Below, in pieces: positions 8,877-18,915 of a stretch of 64,000 bases of DNA. This DNA is from Pseudodesulfovibrio sp. zrk46 (GTDB lineage: Bacteria; Desulfobacterota; Desulfovibrionia; Desulfovibrionales; Desulfovibrionaceae), in contig NZ_CP051216.1 of NCBI RefSeq assembly GCF_012516435.1, forward strand, positions 4,018,343 to 4,082,342, in the 5' to 3' direction. Positions within the stretch are counted from its first letter, which is position 1. Each line of letters starts with the position of its first letter. Made by a program: the position numbers and the translations under genes. The notes below the pieces were generated by a model. It saw only the letters and a program-made list of their open reading frames with translations. It was not told the origin of the DNA and ran no database searches.

Positions 8877-9611
8877 CTAGTTGTGGAAATTCCGATCCAT
8901 GATTTCATCGTACTTGCCGTTTGCCTTGAGTGTATCCAAAGCGTCCTGCCACTTCTGAATGATCTCGTCGGGAACATCCGGCGAAAAGGCCAGCCAAGCC
9001 GCAGAATCATCGAACTTGTACTCGGTTCGCTCAAAATCAGCAGGATCGAGATTCGCCTTTTTCACCATGTAGTAGTAAGTGCGCTCGCCCATCAGAACGA
9101 GGTCCACACGCCCTTCAACGAGCTTCCGGTAGCTGGAGTCATATGATGGGCTGAGGTCAAGATTGGTGAAGCCGTTGGCCTCAAGAGTCTGATGCGTGTA
9201 CCCGTCCTTGCGGACAGCGATACGCCGTGCATTCTTTGCATCTTCCACGGACTTCACGGTGATGTCAGCACCTTTACGCTTGAAAAAGTAATCGCCCTCG
9301 CCAAAAACAGGGCCCACCCACTTGAACAGGTTTTCCCGTTTAGGGATACGGACAATAGCAAAAATAGCGTGCATCGGGGCTTTCTGGGTCTTCTCATAAG
9401 CCCGAAGCCAGGGAACCGCTTTGAGTTCACTCGTGTCCCCTACAATTTTCTGGATTTCACTCACAACTTCAGGAGCTACTCCCCACAGTTTATCACCTTC
9501 AGCGTACACCAAGGGAGGATACACAATCGCCTGCATTTCAAATTGCGTGGCATGAGCATGACTAGGCAGAAAGAGAAACAGACTGATCAACAGGGCGTAG
9601 AAAAACCTCAA
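8877..9611 (-). CDS. Periplasmic amino-acid-type solute-binding protein (SBP family 3)
   Basis: 244 residues with a clear signal peptide (MRFFYALLISLFLFLPSHAHA, cleavage near residue 21). The mature part resembles family 3 extracellular binding proteins, ending with the typical helix ALDTLKANGKYDEIMDRNF. No transporter permease or ATPase lies nearby. It may serve a distant ABC transporter or act as a sensor input, as often seen for orphan members in Desulfovibrio. Ligand unknown. It is monocistronic between two intergenic regions and converges on the synthetase terminator. Confidence 0.8.
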   Translation of the reverse strand: MRFFYALLISLFLFLPSHAHATQFEMQAIVYPPLVYAEGDKLWGVAPEVVSEIQKIVGDTSELKAVPWLRAYEKTQKAPMHAIFAIVRIPKRENLFKWVGPVFGEGDYFFKRKGADITVKSVEDAKNARRIAVRKDGYTHQTLEANGFTNLDLSPSYDSSYRKLVEGRVDLVLMGERTYYYMVKKANLDPADFERTEYKFDDSAAWLAFSPDVPDEIIQKWQDALDTLKANGKYDEIMDRNFHN

Positions 9612-9840
9612 AATACGGCCTCCGAAATGACAGATTTACTCCAACATTTGAGAAGGAGAAGAATCATGTCCATATCCTAAAATTCTTTGCAACAAAATTA
9701 TTTTTTCATCCATTGACAGACGCTCTCAATTCGCCCTTCAGATACAGATTCTTTCTATATAGATTTAATCCTCTCGGAATGTTATGGTCAGGTTAAGCTT
9801 TTTTAAATTACGCTCATGAATTTGGCCCACAAGGGTAATT

Positions 9841-10842
9841 ATGCAAAGAAAGACTGCCATTATCATCCTCCTTGCCGTCATGCTGTTCCTTACAGGAACT
9901 GCGTATGCCCAGTTACCGGAAGTCATGATCGTCAACAGCTATCATGCTGAATACCCTTGGGTTGCCGCGCACAACCAGGGGCTGCAAGACAACTTGAAGG
10001 GCCGGGCCGAACTCAGCGTGTACTATCTGGACTCAAAAAAACTGAGTCTGGAAGAAGCCCAGAAAAACGCACAGGAAGTCCTCAGCATTATCAAGAATGA
10101 CAAGCCGTCACTCGTGATCATGACAGATGACTTCGCGCTGCAGGAGTTGGGACTTTCCACAATGAATGAGGGGATACCGGTCGTCTTTCTGGGGATCAAC
10201 AACAACCCGCGTCAATATCTCGGAAGCATGACACTCGCCACCGGCGTGCTTGAACGACCTCTACTCAAGCGCTCCATTGCCTACATTCAGGAAATCCTCA
10301 AATCCCGAATGAACAAGTGCCTGGTTCTCTTCGACAATGGCGTCACGGCGCAAGTGACCTTGAAGACTGTTTTTAGTGGGAAGAAAAGAAACAAGTTCTC
10401 CAAGACAACAACCGATATCGAACTTATGGACACCTTTGCCAATTGGAAAAAAACGGTTCTGACCGCCAAAGACCAAGGGTATGAAGCCATTATTCTAGGG
10501 TTGTATCATACTTTGGTGGACGAGAACGGGAACCATGTTTCTGATGAACTAGTGGCCAACTGGACATCCACTCATTCTCCGGTGCCTGTCTTTGGTTTCT
10601 GGGACTTTTCCATTGGCAAGAACAAAGCTCTGGGCGGGCTGGTGTTATCTGGCTATCCTCAGGGAGAAGCCGCAGCCAGGCTGGCCAACAAGATCCTGAG
10701 AGGACGCGAGCCCAACACCATTCAGCCTGTAACCGCCGAGCACGGACGCTTCGTTTTCAGCATCAGCGGTCTCAAGCGCTGGAACATCACGCTACCTTCC
10801 TATTTCAAGGCCCCCAACGAGCCCATCACTTTTGTTGATTAA
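9841..10842 (+). CDS. ABC transporter substrate-binding-like protein (ABC_sub_bind family)
   Basis: 333 residues with a signal peptide (hydrophobic core IIILLAVMLFLTG, cleavage after AYAQ-type site near residue 23). The mature part opens PEVMIVNSYHAEYPWVAAHN, typical of the ABC_sub_bind family of periplasmic proteins. No permease or ATPase gene follows. Instead, a periplasm-sensing histidine kinase starts 143 bases downstream in the same direction. Periplasmic binding proteins beside kinases commonly act as ligand-sensing partners, and that is the inferred role here. The upstream 230 bases are AT-rich and contain a TTGACA but no clear -10 partner. Confidence 0.78.
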   Translation: MQRKTAIIILLAVMLFLTGTAYAQLPEVMIVNSYHAEYPWVAAHNQGLQDNLKGRAELSVYYLDSKKLSLEEAQKNAQEVLSIIKNDKPSLVIMTDDFALQELGLSTMNEGIPVVFLGINNNPRQYLGSMTLATGVLERPLLKRSIAYIQEILKSRMNKCLVLFDNGVTAQVTLKTVFSGKKRNKFSKTTTDIELMDTFANWKKTVLTAKDQGYEAIILGLYHTLVDENGNHVSDELVANWTSTHSPVPVFGFWDFSIGKNKALGGLVLSGYPQGEAAARLANKILRGREPNTIQPVTAEHGRFVFSISGLKRWNITLPSYFKAPNEPITFVD

Positions 10843-10985
10843 GCCCGATTATAACGCCTTATCGTTTTCACACCGCCACGGTCCAAAATCTGATTTTCCT
10901 TGACAGTTATTGGCTTTATGGCCCATTTTTCAGGTAGAATTCATAAATATCCTACCAAATGGGTTCTATACGCTCAGGGGCATAG

Positions 10986-13256
10986 ATGCTTGGACTTATC
11001 ATGAAGATCAGGGAAAGCCTGATCATCAAAATCATATTGGCGACCGGCACCATTTTGCTCGCCAGCACCCTGCTGCTCATTTATATGAGCATCGGCTTCG
11101 TCAACGAGTACACCCTCGCTGAGCGTATCCATACCGCTGACATGATGGGCAACACCATCAAACTGGGCCTGCATGACTCCATGCTGCGAAACAATCGCGG
11201 CGACATCAACCAAACCATCCAAAAAGTCGCGCAATTCCATCACGTTGAATCCATACGAGTTTACAACAAGGAAGGTGAGGTCAAATTCACCAACAAGCCA
11301 GACGAACTTGGCACCGTCATCGACAAGTCTCACCACGCCTGCAAAGTCTGTCATCTGCAGGATCCACCAAAAACAAATCTGACTTTCTCTGAGCGAACCT
11401 GGAATTTCCAGAGTAAAAGCGGCGAGCACCTGTTCAGCGTGCAAGTTCCCATCAGTAACTCGCCTGAATGCTCCGGAGGGCCCTGCCACTATCATCCAGC
11501 TGACAACGAGATTCTCGGCACCATGGATATGGTTTTCAACTTCGAGGTGACTGACGCGGCGGTTTCCGACTACAGAAACCAACTCATATTCCTTGGCACG
11601 CTGGTTTTCATGGCGGCTTCCTTCTGTATTTTCCTTGGCCTCAGGCAGCTCATCACCCGCCCGCTCTCAGTCCTGACGCAATGTTCCGAGGCCATTGCCC
11701 ATGGCCGTGAAAGCCGAGCTGCACGCGAGATCATCAAACGTCCAGACGAGCTGGGCAAACTGGCGCGATCACACGAATCCATGGTCAACGCCCTGCATCT
11801 TCAACAGGATATCATCAACGAGAAGCGCGAGGAGTTCGAGCTCCTTTTTGACAATGTGCCTTGTGTCGTTACCGTGCAGGACCTCGACTACAAGCTGCTC
11901 GAATACAATAAGGAGAGCCGAGAACGCTTCAGTCCGTTCCCCGGGGCATACTGTTACGAAGCATACAAGGGTATCGACGAAAAGTGCGAGGAATGTCCTG
12001 TTGAGCGTACCTTTGAAACCGGGGTGGCCCATTGCAGCGAGGAAAGCCGCCGCAACCCGGATGGGACCTATTCCCACTGGATCGTTCACACCGCACCCAT
12101 CATGGACAAGAACGGCAAAGTGACCAAAGCCATGGAAATGTGTCTGGACATTACCGAGCGCAAAGAGCTGGAAGAAAAGCTCAAGGAATCCGAAAAGAAG
12201 TACCACACCATTTTCAACAACGTACCCAACTCCATTTTCGTGCTGGCCAATTCCACACTGGAGATCGTGGACTGCAATACAACTGTGACCCAAGTGTACG
12301 GCTGGGATCGTAAAGACCTCATCGGCAGATCATTCATGTCTATCGTTCACGAGGACGAAAATGAGAGAATGCAGTCCCAAATGCGCGCCTTCACTGCCAT
12401 CAATCAGGTGAAAAGCATCCGCAAAGACGGAGAGCAATTCTTCGTGGACATGATGCTCGCGGTATCAGAGGATTCAAACTTTGAATACCTGCTGGTGTCC
12501 ACCACCGACATTACCGAGCGCCTTGAAGCGGAGCAGAAACTCTTCCACGCGGGTAAGATGGCAACATTGGGCGAAATGGCCACCGGTGTGGCGCACGAGC
12601 TGAACCAGCCGCTTACGGTTATCAAATCCGCCAGTAACTACTTCATGAAGAAGGTCGATCAGGGCCAACCGATTCCCGAAGAGACGCTCGGCACCCTCGC
12701 CCGCGAGGTAGACAGCTATGTGGATCGCGCCACCAAGATCATCAGCCATATGCGTGAATTTGGCCGTCAGGTTGATCAGGGCAACGAATTGGTGAACGTG
12801 AACGAAAGCCTGAACCGCGCCTTCACACTGCTCAGAAAGCAGTTCTCTTCCCGCGGCATAGATACTCGCTGGGAGCTGGCTGGCAATCTGCCTCCGGTCA
12901 TGGCCACCCCTGACCAGCTTGAGCAGGTTTTCATTAATCTTTTTGTAAACGCACGCGACGAACTTGAAGACAAGACAGAGTCCGGTGTTTCTGATACAGC
13001 AACCATTACAGTTCGCACCATGCGTGAAGGAAACGACATTGTCATTCAGGTTGAGGACAATGGAAGGGGTATCCCGGAAGACTTGGTGCACAAGATTTTT
13101 GAACCGTTTTTCACCACCAAACGAGTGGGCAAGGGAACCGGCCTGGGACTCTCCATCAGCTACGGGCTGATCAAGGATTTCGGTGGCGAAATACACGCTG
13201 AAAACCAAGAGCAAGGGGCACGGTTCACCATCAAACTACCGATGGCGGAAAGCTGA
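10986..13256 (+). CDS. Membrane sensor histidine kinase with c-type heme motifs and two PAS domains
   Basis: 756 residues. Order: TM1 (~13-36), periplasmic sensor (~37-198), TM2 (~199-219), HAMP (~220-272), PAS (~283-393, with a CEEC motif), PAS (~402-512), HisKA with phospho-acceptor His537 in AHELNQP, and HATPase ([23 protein letters not shown]). The periplasmic domain contains CKVCH (119-123), a canonical CxxCH heme-c site, and CSGGPCH (162-168), the Cx4CH variant known from tetraheme cytochrome c3. This suggests redox or gas sensing through covalent heme. The AGGGG before the ATG at 10986 decides the start; a second ATG lies at 11001. The stop codon is 2 bases from the next gene, so the pair is cotranscribed. 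Confidence 0.9.
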   Translation: MLGLIMKIRESLIIKIILATGTILLASTLLLIYMSIGFVNEYTLAERIHTADMMGNTIKLGLHDSMLRNNRGDINQTIQKVAQFHHVESIRVYNKEGEVKFTNKPDELGTVIDKSHHACKVCHLQDPPKTNLTFSERTWNFQSKSGEHLFSVQVPISNSPECSGGPCHYHPADNEILGTMDMVFNFEVTDAAVSDYRNQLIFLGTLVFMAASFCIFLGLRQLITRPLSVLTQCSEAIAHGRESRAAREIIKRPDELGKLARSHESMVNALHLQQDIINEKREEFELLFDNVPCVVTVQDLDYKLLEYNKESRERFSPFPGAYCYEAYKGIDEKCEECPVERTFETGVAHCSEESRRNPDGTYSHWIVHTAPIMDKNGKVTKAMEMCLDITERKELEEKLKESEKKYHTIFNNVPNSIFVLANSTLEIVDCNTTVTQVYGWDRKDLIGRSFMSIVHEDENERMQSQMRAFTAINQVKSIRKDGEQFFVDMMLAVSEDSNFEYLLVSTTDITERLEAEQKLFHAGKMATLGEMATGVAHELNQPLTVIKSASNYFMKKVDQGQPIPEETLGTLAREVDSYVDRATKIISHMREFGRQVDQGNELVNVNESLNRAFTLLRKQFSSRGIDTRWELAGNLPPVMATPDQLEQVFINLFVNARDELEDKTESGVSDTATITVRTMREGNDIVIQVEDNGRGIPEDLVHKIFEPFFTTKRVGKGTGLGLSISYGLIKDFGGEIHAENQEQGARFTIKLPMAES

Positions 13257-13258
13257 GC

Positions 13259-14395
13259 ATGCAGGAAAAAGTTCTACTGGTCGACGACGAAGAAGGTATC
13301 CGCACCGTATTGAGCATCACTGTCCGTGAGGCAGGATACGAAGTGTTTACCGCTGCCAACGGAATTGAGGCGCTGGAAATCCTCGAGAAAGAGGATATCC
13401 CGCTCGTGGTCACTGATATCAAAATGCCAGGCATGGATGGTCTGGAATTACTGCATCGCGTAAAGAAAGACTGGCCTGAATCCGAAGTCATCATGATCAC
13501 CGGACACGGCGACATGGACTCTGCCATCGACTCCCTGCGCAAAGGCGCGGGTGACTTCATTACCAAGCCCATCCACGAAGACGCCCTTGAGGTTGCTCTG
13601 GAGCGTGCCGTGCAGAAAATCGCCATCCGCGAACAACTGCGTGAGTATACCGAGAATCTCGAACATCTGGTTCTTGAAAAGAGTAAGGAACTGGTTGAAG
13701 CCGAACGTATGGCCGCGGTAGGCCAGACTGTGGCTTCCATGTCTCATGCCATCAAGAATGTGGCAGGCGGACTGGAAGGCGGCATGTTCGTCATCGAGAA
13801 AGGACTGGAGCTCGAAAACAAGGATTACCTCCAGCAGGGCTGGGAGATGACCCGCCGCGATATCAAACGGATCAAAAACCTTGCTATGGACCTGCTGGAC
13901 TATGCCAAGCCGGTTAGCATCAATCCGGTGGACGCCGACCCCAATATTCCTGCACGCCAGGTACGCGACCTCATGGCCTCCAAGGCTGAAAATGCCGGAG
14001 TTGAGCTGTTACTGAATTTGGACGATTCCCTCGGCACCATGCGTCTGGACATCGAAGCAGTGCACGAATGCCTCACCAACCTCGTCTCCAACGCCATCGA
14101 CGCCTGTCAGGACAAACTGGAAGGCGAAAAGAAAGTCGTCATCCACACTCAGGATAACGGCGGCATGTCTGTCCGCTATGAAGTGACCGATACCGGCCAC
14201 GGCATTTCTCCGGAGATCATCACCAAGGTCTTCAACTCCTTCTTCACCACCAAAGGCAGTCGCGGCACGGGCATCGGTCTCATGGCCACTAAAAAGCTGG
14301 TGAAGGAGATGGGGGGCGCCATCATGGCCAACTCCGGAGTAGGCGAAGGAGCAACCTTCACCATCACCATACCCACAGCCCACGTGGTCACATAA
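13259..14395 (+). CDS. Inverted hybrid: receiver domain followed by histidine kinase
   Basis: 378 residues. An N-terminal CheY-like receiver (VLLVDDEEGIRTV; phospho-acceptor Asp53 in VTDIKMPGMDG; conserved Lys103 in FITKP) is joined through a coiled-coil (ENLEHLVLEKSKELVEAERM) to a kinase core with MSHAIKN (His163) and an ATPase domain (DTGHGISPEI, GTGIGLMATKKLVKEMGG). There is no DNA-binding output. It probably receives phosphate from the upstream heme-motif kinase and passes the signal to a target outside the window. Confidence 0.88.
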   Translation: MQEKVLLVDDEEGIRTVLSITVREAGYEVFTAANGIEALEILEKEDIPLVVTDIKMPGMDGLELLHRVKKDWPESEVIMITGHGDMDSAIDSLRKGAGDFITKPIHEDALEVALERAVQKIAIREQLREYTENLEHLVLEKSKELVEAERMAAVGQTVASMSHAIKNVAGGLEGGMFVIEKGLELENKDYLQQGWEMTRRDIKRIKNLAMDLLDYAKPVSINPVDADPNIPARQVRDLMASKAENAGVELLLNLDDSLGTMRLDIEAVHECLTNLVSNAIDACQDKLEGEKKVVIHTQDNGGMSVRYEVTDTGHGISPEIITKVFNSFFTTKGSRGTGIGLMATKKLVKEMGGAIMANSGVGEGATFTITIPTAHVVT

Positions 14396-14435
14396 CAGAC
14401 AGTCACTCTTAGTAATTATGTAGCAATTTAAGTAG

Positions 14436-14693
14436 CCACTGCTTGAGGGCCGTATCGACTTTGTCACGCAGACTGACATCGTAGGATCCCAAGTTATCCA
14501 TCAGCTTTGCCCGAAAGAACAGAAACGCATTGTCATAACGCCCATGGACATGGCTCCCCTTTCGAATTGCCTTATGGTGGGCAACAAGACTGATGGCGCG
14601 AAAGAATTCATTGCCCGTTTCAATGAGGGGCTTGAAGCTATCCGAGCCAATGGAAAGTTGAGCGCCATCTATAAGAAATACCATGTGGAATAA
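14436..14693 (+). pseudogene. C-terminal remnant of a family 3 solute-binding protein
   Basis: An 85-codon open stretch without a start, cut off by an in-frame TAG at 14433. It encodes the C-terminal lobe of a periplasmic binding protein: LLEGRIDFVTQTDIVGS, then MVGNKTDGAKEFIARFNEGL and IRANGKLSAIYKKYHVE before the TAA. The N-terminal two thirds, including the signal peptide, are missing. Intact relatives lie at 8877-9611 and 15637-16533. This is best read as a decayed paralogue. Confidence 0.7.
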
Positions 14694-14738
14694 GTATCCA
14701 CACTTCCCATTTGGCAGGCTCTGAGCTACTTTCAGCCC

Positions 14739-15614
14739 ATGAGTACTTCCCGGAAAAGCATCGCCCTTGCCACTTTTATCGGCCTAACCTTTATCGGCAC
14801 CTTCACAATACAACTCTGGCTCATCAGCCAGGGAATCCGCTTTGATACGGATGTGGTTCGCTACACTCCTCTTGGCTGGCTGTTCCTCACCATGTGGATG
14901 CCTGCGCTGGCTGCACTGTTCTCTGCCAAATGGATCGAAGGACGTTCATGGTCAGAGACCAAAGAATCCTTATCCCTGCGAATGGGCTCCTTTGGCCCCT
15001 ACCTGCTGACATTTTTTCTGGCCCCGGCCGCCTTCGCGGCAATCTATGGGCTGACATGGGCCTTTGGTCTGTCTACCCCAGACTGGAACATGACCGCCTT
15101 GACGCAGGCAACCGGAAGCGAACCGATCACTAAGGATGAAGTACTCCAACTCATGCTCCCCCTATCGGTCTTCATCGGCCCGCTCATGCATTTTCCTTTT
15201 GCACTCGGCGAGGAAATTGGCTGGCGAGGTTTTCTGCTGCCTCGCCTCATGCCCATGGGTAAACCTGCCGCCTATATCATTGTCGGCATTCTCTGGGGAC
15301 TCTGGCATGCCCCTGTCATTTGGGTAGGCTTCAACTATCCGGACAATCCTGTGGCCGGTATCGCCATGATGTGCCTGCTCACTACTGCATTCGGGCTGTT
15401 CCTCAATGAAATGACGCTTCACTACCAATCCACCTATCTGGCGGCCTTCATCCATGGCGCTGTCAACGCGCAGGGATTCGGTATCTGGATGTGGCTTTTC
15501 CCGAGTACCGACCCAATTCTCGGAGGAGGTACCGGTTTTTCTGCAGTTATGATATGGGTGGTGCTCGGAGCCTTGGCCGGGACTGTCCTGGCGAGATTAC
15601 GCAGGAGCGAATAA
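14739..15614 (+). CDS. CPBP (CAAX/Abi) family intramembrane metalloprotease
   Basis: 291 residues with about seven to eight hydrophobic segments. Both signature motifs of the family are visible: EEIGWRGFLLPRL (the EExxxR motif), followed by the hydrophobic segment ending GLWHAPV, and the later AFIHGAVNA with the second metal-binding His. Family members are glutamic-type or metal-dependent membrane proteases; bacterial roles include bacteriocin immunity and protein maturation. Substrate unknown. The ribosome binding site is weak. It is followed after 22 bases by the next gene. Confidence 0.85.
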   Translation: MSTSRKSIALATFIGLTFIGTFTIQLWLISQGIRFDTDVVRYTPLGWLFLTMWMPALAALFSAKWIEGRSWSETKESLSLRMGSFGPYLLTFFLAPAAFAAIYGLTWAFGLSTPDWNMTALTQATGSEPITKDEVLQLMLPLSVFIGPLMHFPFALGEEIGWRGFLLPRLMPMGKPAAYIIVGILWGLWHAPVIWVGFNYPDNPVAGIAMMCLLTTAFGLFLNEMTLHYQSTYLAAFIHGAVNAQGFGIWMWLFPSTDPILGGGTGFSAVMIWVVLGALAGTVLARLRRSE

Positions 15615-15636
15615 CGCCCGTAGCAAAGGGTGAATC

Positions 15637-16533
15637 ATGACGAAGCGCAATACACTCTTCCCGAAAGCGATGTCGGGACTCGTACTGGCCATCCTGCTGG
15701 TACTTTGTACGTCTGGCAACGCGAAGGCGCTGGGAGATCTCACCTGGTATTATTTCAACTTTCCCCCCATGTTCATCGTTGAACAAGGCCAGCCACCCAA
15801 GGGATTTGGCATCCAAATCATGGAGGCACTGTGGACCGATATGCCGGGCTACAATCACCGAATGGAAGAACTCTCCCCGGATATAATGATGGAGAAATTG
15901 GCCGCAGGCGAACACGGCCTTGCCCTTGGCATGCTCAGGAGCGACATGCGGGAACAGGTCATGGCCTTCAACCAGATTCCGTGCAGGCTCTCCAGCCCAA
16001 CCATGATTGCCATGCTTGAAGACGAAGCACGCTCAGTGGCTCCCTCCGGTTTCATTTCACTCAAAGCGATTCTGAGTAATACTCATTTGAAGTATGCGGA
16101 AATCAAAGGAATGAGTTACGGGCAATTACAGCCGATTCTGGACGAACACCGTAACCTTGAGAAGACACAAATATTTACATCTAGCCCCAGTCTTGTGGCA
16201 GCCTTAATAAGTGGAGAAGCCGACTGGGCCATAGTTGATCCTTTGGTCATCCCCTACCTCCAAAAGCAATTCAATGGCACAAAGCTCTCTTTGGTCAAGA
16301 TCAAGGAAAATCCTGATAGCTTTGCGCCCGGTTACATCGCCGGTCCCAAAAACGACTGGGCAAAACAGGTTTTGAAACATGCCGACATGGCGCTGTTAAC
16401 CCTTATCCAGAACCAACACTTGTATTCTATCCTAAAAGAATCAGTGCCTGCTCAGCTAAAAAACAGGTTTCAGAATGCTTACAAGCGACAGATCAACGAT
16501 CCCGTAATGGAACCTCTGCCTTTGAAGGATTAG
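15637..16533 (+). CDS. Periplasmic solute-binding-like protein
   Basis: 298 residues with a signal peptide (MTKRNTLFPKAMSGLVLAIL core, cleavage near residue 31). It resembles the divergent family 3 binding-protein group once known as conserved hypothetical TIGR02285: LTWYYFNFPPMFIV near the N-terminus, GFGIQIMEALW, and a late NDWAKQVLKHADMAL helix. AAAGGGTGAATC precedes the ATG. It follows the CPBP protease closely and ends at a strong terminator. No transporter partner is present, so a sensory or orphan role is likely. Confidence 0.7.
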   Translation: MTKRNTLFPKAMSGLVLAILLVLCTSGNAKALGDLTWYYFNFPPMFIVEQGQPPKGFGIQIMEALWTDMPGYNHRMEELSPDIMMEKLAAGEHGLALGMLRSDMREQVMAFNQIPCRLSSPTMIAMLEDEARSVAPSGFISLKAILSNTHLKYAEIKGMSYGQLQPILDEHRNLEKTQIFTSSPSLVAALISGEADWAIVDPLVIPYLQKQFNGTKLSLVKIKENPDSFAPGYIAGPKNDWAKQVLKHADMALLTLIQNQHLYSILKESVPAQLKNRFQNAYKRQINDPVMEPLPLKD

Positions 16534-16544
16534 CCCACAACGAC

Positions 16545-16571
16545 AAAAGCCCCCGCAAGCGAGGGCTTTTT
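16545..16571 (+). terminator. Rho-independent terminator
   Basis: AAAAGCCC...GGGCTTTTT inverted repeat with a T-run, 12 bases after the preceding stop codon. Confidence 0.85.
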
Positions 16572-16798
16572 CTAGGAAGTTTTTTTGTGTGTTACCGAGA
16601 GCCTAGGCTTCAGCCAAAGGATAATGGTTTCTTTGTGAAGTTGCCTGGAAACTCTTCCGATTCAAAGAATCATGAGGTTTGTTTGGCGTTATCTGGAAAC
16701 TGTCCTTTGTCGGTTGATTTCATCATACTCCCATGAATGAGGAGTGCAACCTTTTTTTTATTTCGAAGCCGTTTTTTCTACTGCTCCCTTACAAGTGA

Positions 16799-16954
16799 TT
16801 AGAGTTTTTCAAAGTATTCCTTTTCAGCGCCACACTGCGGGCAAACCCAGTCTTCCGGAAGGTCTTCGAACTTGGTGCCGATTTCAACGTTGTTTTCCGG
16901 ATCGCCTTCAGCAGGATCGTAAACATAACCGCAGGGGCATTCCCATTTATCCAT
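16799..16954 (-). CDS. Rubredoxin with a shortened first cysteine motif
   Basis: A 51-residue iron protein for one-electron transfer in the cytosol. The second half is textbook rubredoxin: [20 protein letters not shown]. The first metal motif reads [11 protein letters not shown], that is Cys-x-Cys rather than the usual Cys-x-x-Cys. The start ATG at 16954 is preceded by AGGAGG. In sulfate reducers rubredoxins feed oxygen- and superoxide-scavenging enzymes. The gene stands alone; 16572-16798 contains only AT-rich DNA with a short imperfect repeat around 16640-16710. Confidence 0.92.
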   Translation of the reverse strand: MDKWECPCGYVYDPAEGDPENNVEIGTKFEDLPEDWVCPQCGAEKEYFEKL

Positions 16955-17113
16955 AGTCTTTTCCTCCTAAGATGAATTTGATGTCATTGTAACAAAAGAT
17001 ATATGGTATTCAAGCTCAATATGCACAATTGCTAAAAAAACGCCTTCCAATTGAAGAATCGAGCCTGAATGAATTATTTTTGGCGACATATTTGAAACAA
17101 AGGAGAAACCAAC

Positions 17114-17443
17114 ATGACGAAATCAATAATAGCTGCATTGGCACTCATGATGCTGCTGGCAACCTCCGCGCTGGCGGGATCTGCCACTATCTACGGAGCA
17201 GTTCACGACAAGAACACCCCGCTCACTGGCGCACTGGTGAATATTGAGGGGGAAGCCACCTACACCAGTCAGTCGACATACACCAATGAGCATGGCGTCT
17301 ATTTCTTCGACAAACTACCCGCCGACGAGTATATCATCACCGCCATCCCACAGCCGGAAGGCGTATACAAAGACGGCACGCACAATATTTTCCTCGGAAA
17401 ATGCTCTCGCAAGGAAGTCAATTTCTCGCTGAAAAAGAAATAG
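17114..17443 (+). CDS. Small exported protein with a carboxypeptidase-regulatory-like fold
   Basis: 109 residues: a signal peptide (IIAALALMMLLATSALA, cleavage near residue 21) and a single beta-sandwich of the CarboxypepD_reg / CnaB-like type. The pattern is YGAVHDKNTPLTGALVNIEG, then TNEHGVYFFDKLPADEYII. Such domains usually bind or stabilise; no catalytic residues are expected. AGGAG lies 9 bases before the ATG. A CSRKEVNF segment near the C-terminus holds the only cysteine of the mature protein. Function unknown. Confidence 0.75.
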   Translation: MTKSIIAALALMMLLATSALAGSATIYGAVHDKNTPLTGALVNIEGEATYTSQSTYTNEHGVYFFDKLPADEYIITAIPQPEGVYKDGTHNIFLGKCSRKEVNFSLKKK

Positions 17444-17450
17444 TACAACA

Positions 17451-17487
17451 AAAAGGCCGGACAGGATTACCCTGTCCGGCCTTTTTG
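17451..17487. terminator. Bidirectional terminator between convergent genes
   Basis: AAAAGGCCGGACAG...CTGTCCGGCCTTTTT inverted repeat between the small exported protein gene and leftward murA. Confidence 0.88.
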
Positions 17488-17505
17488 TTTCATTTTGTGA
17501 ACTGG

Positions 17506-18762
17506 TTAGCCGCTGACGCGCTTGATACGTGCGCCAACACCAGAGAGTTTTTCCTCGATGTTTTCGTAACCACGATCCAGATGATAAATGCGTTCCACCG
17601 TGGTGGTGCCTTCAGCAGCCAGACCGGCCAGAACCAGAGAGGCACTGGCGCGAAGGTCGGAAGCCATGACCGGAGCACCAGCCAGCTTACCAACGCCGTG
17701 GACCATTGCGGTTCGTCCTTTGAGACGGATATCAGCGCCGAGACGTACCAACTCAAGCACGTGCATGAAGCGGTTCTCGAAAATCTTTTCCTCAATGGTA
17801 CCAGTACCCTGTCCAAAACACATCAGGGCCATAAGCTGAGCCTGCATGTCTGTCGGGAAACCGGGATGCGGCAAGGTAGTCACATCTACATTCTTGAGCA
17901 GTCCGTTTGCGCGGCGAACCAGCACATAACCGGGTTGTTCCTGAAGCCAGACACCCATTTCTCGCAGCTTGTAGCTAACGGCATCCAGATCTGAGAAGGG
18001 GCAGTCCAGAATCTCCAGCTCACCACCGGTAATGGCAGATGCCACCATGTAGGTTCCTGCCTCGATACGGTCCGGCATGACACGATACTCACACCCCTTG
18101 AGGGAAGTAACGCCTTCAATGGTGATAACGCTGGTACCCTGACCCGTGATCTTGGCGCCCATGGCGTTGAGGAAGTTAGCCAGATCAACCACTTCGGGTT
18201 CACGGGCTGCATTTTCCAGCACAGTGGTGCCTTCGGCCAGAGAAGCGGCCATCAGCAGGTTCTCGGTACCGCCGACCGTGGGGAAATCCAAAGTAATCTT
18301 GGCTCCCTTGAGGCCACCGGGGCAAGAGCCCTTGATGTATCCTTCGGTCAGTTCGAAGGTGGCGCCCATTTTCTCCATACCGCGCAGATGCAGGTCCACA
18401 GGACGGGCACCGATGGCACAACCGCCGGGCAGAGCCACGCGGGCCTCGCCGAGATGAGCCAACAGCGGGCCGAGGCACAGCACGGATGCGCGCATGGTCT
18501 TCACCAGTTCGTAGGGAGCCTCAGGTTTGAGTCCCACACAGGTGGAGGTGACGTCATTCTTATCGAAGGTAGTTTCGCAACCGAGGATGTTCAGCAGCTT
18601 GAGAGAGGTGCGAATATCCGCCAGGCGCGGTACATTGGAAAGGTTGACGGTCCCCTCTGCCAACAGGCAGGCCATGAGGATGGGCAGAGCGGCATTCTTG
18701 GCGCCAGAGACCTGGATGCTTCCCTGTAGGGGAACTCCACCTTCAATGATAAGTTTATCCAT
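17506..18762 (-). CDS. murA: UDP-N-acetylglucosamine 1-carboxyvinyltransferase MurA
   Basis: 418 residues, the standard length. MurA transfers enolpyruvate from PEP to UDP-GlcNAc, the first committed step of peptidoglycan synthesis. The N-terminus [20 protein letters not shown] and the catalytic loop [17 protein letters not shown], with the PEP-reactive (fosfomycin-target) Cys, are intact. It is monocistronic and leftward, with its start facing the tRNA-His promoter. Confidence 0.98.
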   Translation of the reverse strand: MDKLIIEGGVPLQGSIQVSGAKNAALPILMACLLAEGTVNLSNVPRLADIRTSLKLLNILGCETTFDKNDVTSTCVGLKPEAPYELVKTMRASVLCLGPLLAHLGEARVALPGGCAIGARPVDLHLRGMEKMGATFELTEGYIKGSCPGGLKGAKITLDFPTVGGTENLLMAASLAEGTTVLENAAREPEVVDLANFLNAMGAKITGQGTSVITIEGVTSLKGCEYRVMPDRIEAGTYMVASAITGGELEILDCPFSDLDAVSYKLREMGVWLQEQPGYVLVRRANGLLKNVDVTTLPHPGFPTDMQAQLMALMCFGQGTGTIEEKIFENRFMHVLELVRLGADIRLKGRTAMVHGVGKLAGAPVMASDLRASASLVLAGLAAEGTTTVERIYHLDRGYENIEEKLSGVGARIKRVSG

Positions 18763-18796
18763 GATTTACCTTTTTTTTCTTTTTTCTGTTTTTTGC

Positions 18797-18825
18797 TTGA
18801 CCGCGGCGAGAACCTTCGCTAGATA
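18797..18825 (+). promoter_or_regulatory. Probable promoter of tRNA-His
   Basis: TTGACC (18797-18802), 17-base spacer, TAGATA (18820-18825), about 14 bases before the tRNA 5' end. Confidence 0.5.
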
Positions 18826-18838
18826 GTCTCCCTCACAC

Positions 18839-18915
18839 GGTGGGTGTAGCTCAGTTGGTAGAGCACTTGGTTGTGGCCCAAGTGGCCGTGGGTTCAAGTC
18901 CCATCACTCACCCCA
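18839..18915 (+). tRNA. tRNA-His (anticodon GTG)
   Basis: The acceptor stem GTGGGTG pairs with CACTCAC. The discriminator base is C, and an extra G precedes position 1, which is the histidine-tRNA identity signature. The anticodon loop TTGTGGC gives GTG and the CCA end is encoded. A terminator follows at 18929. The 3' part overlaps the end of the convergent SYLF lipoprotein reading frame. Confidence 0.97.

Noticed and set aside
16744..16956. 70-codon plus-strand frame
   Set aside because: It is the reverse of the rubredoxin gene.
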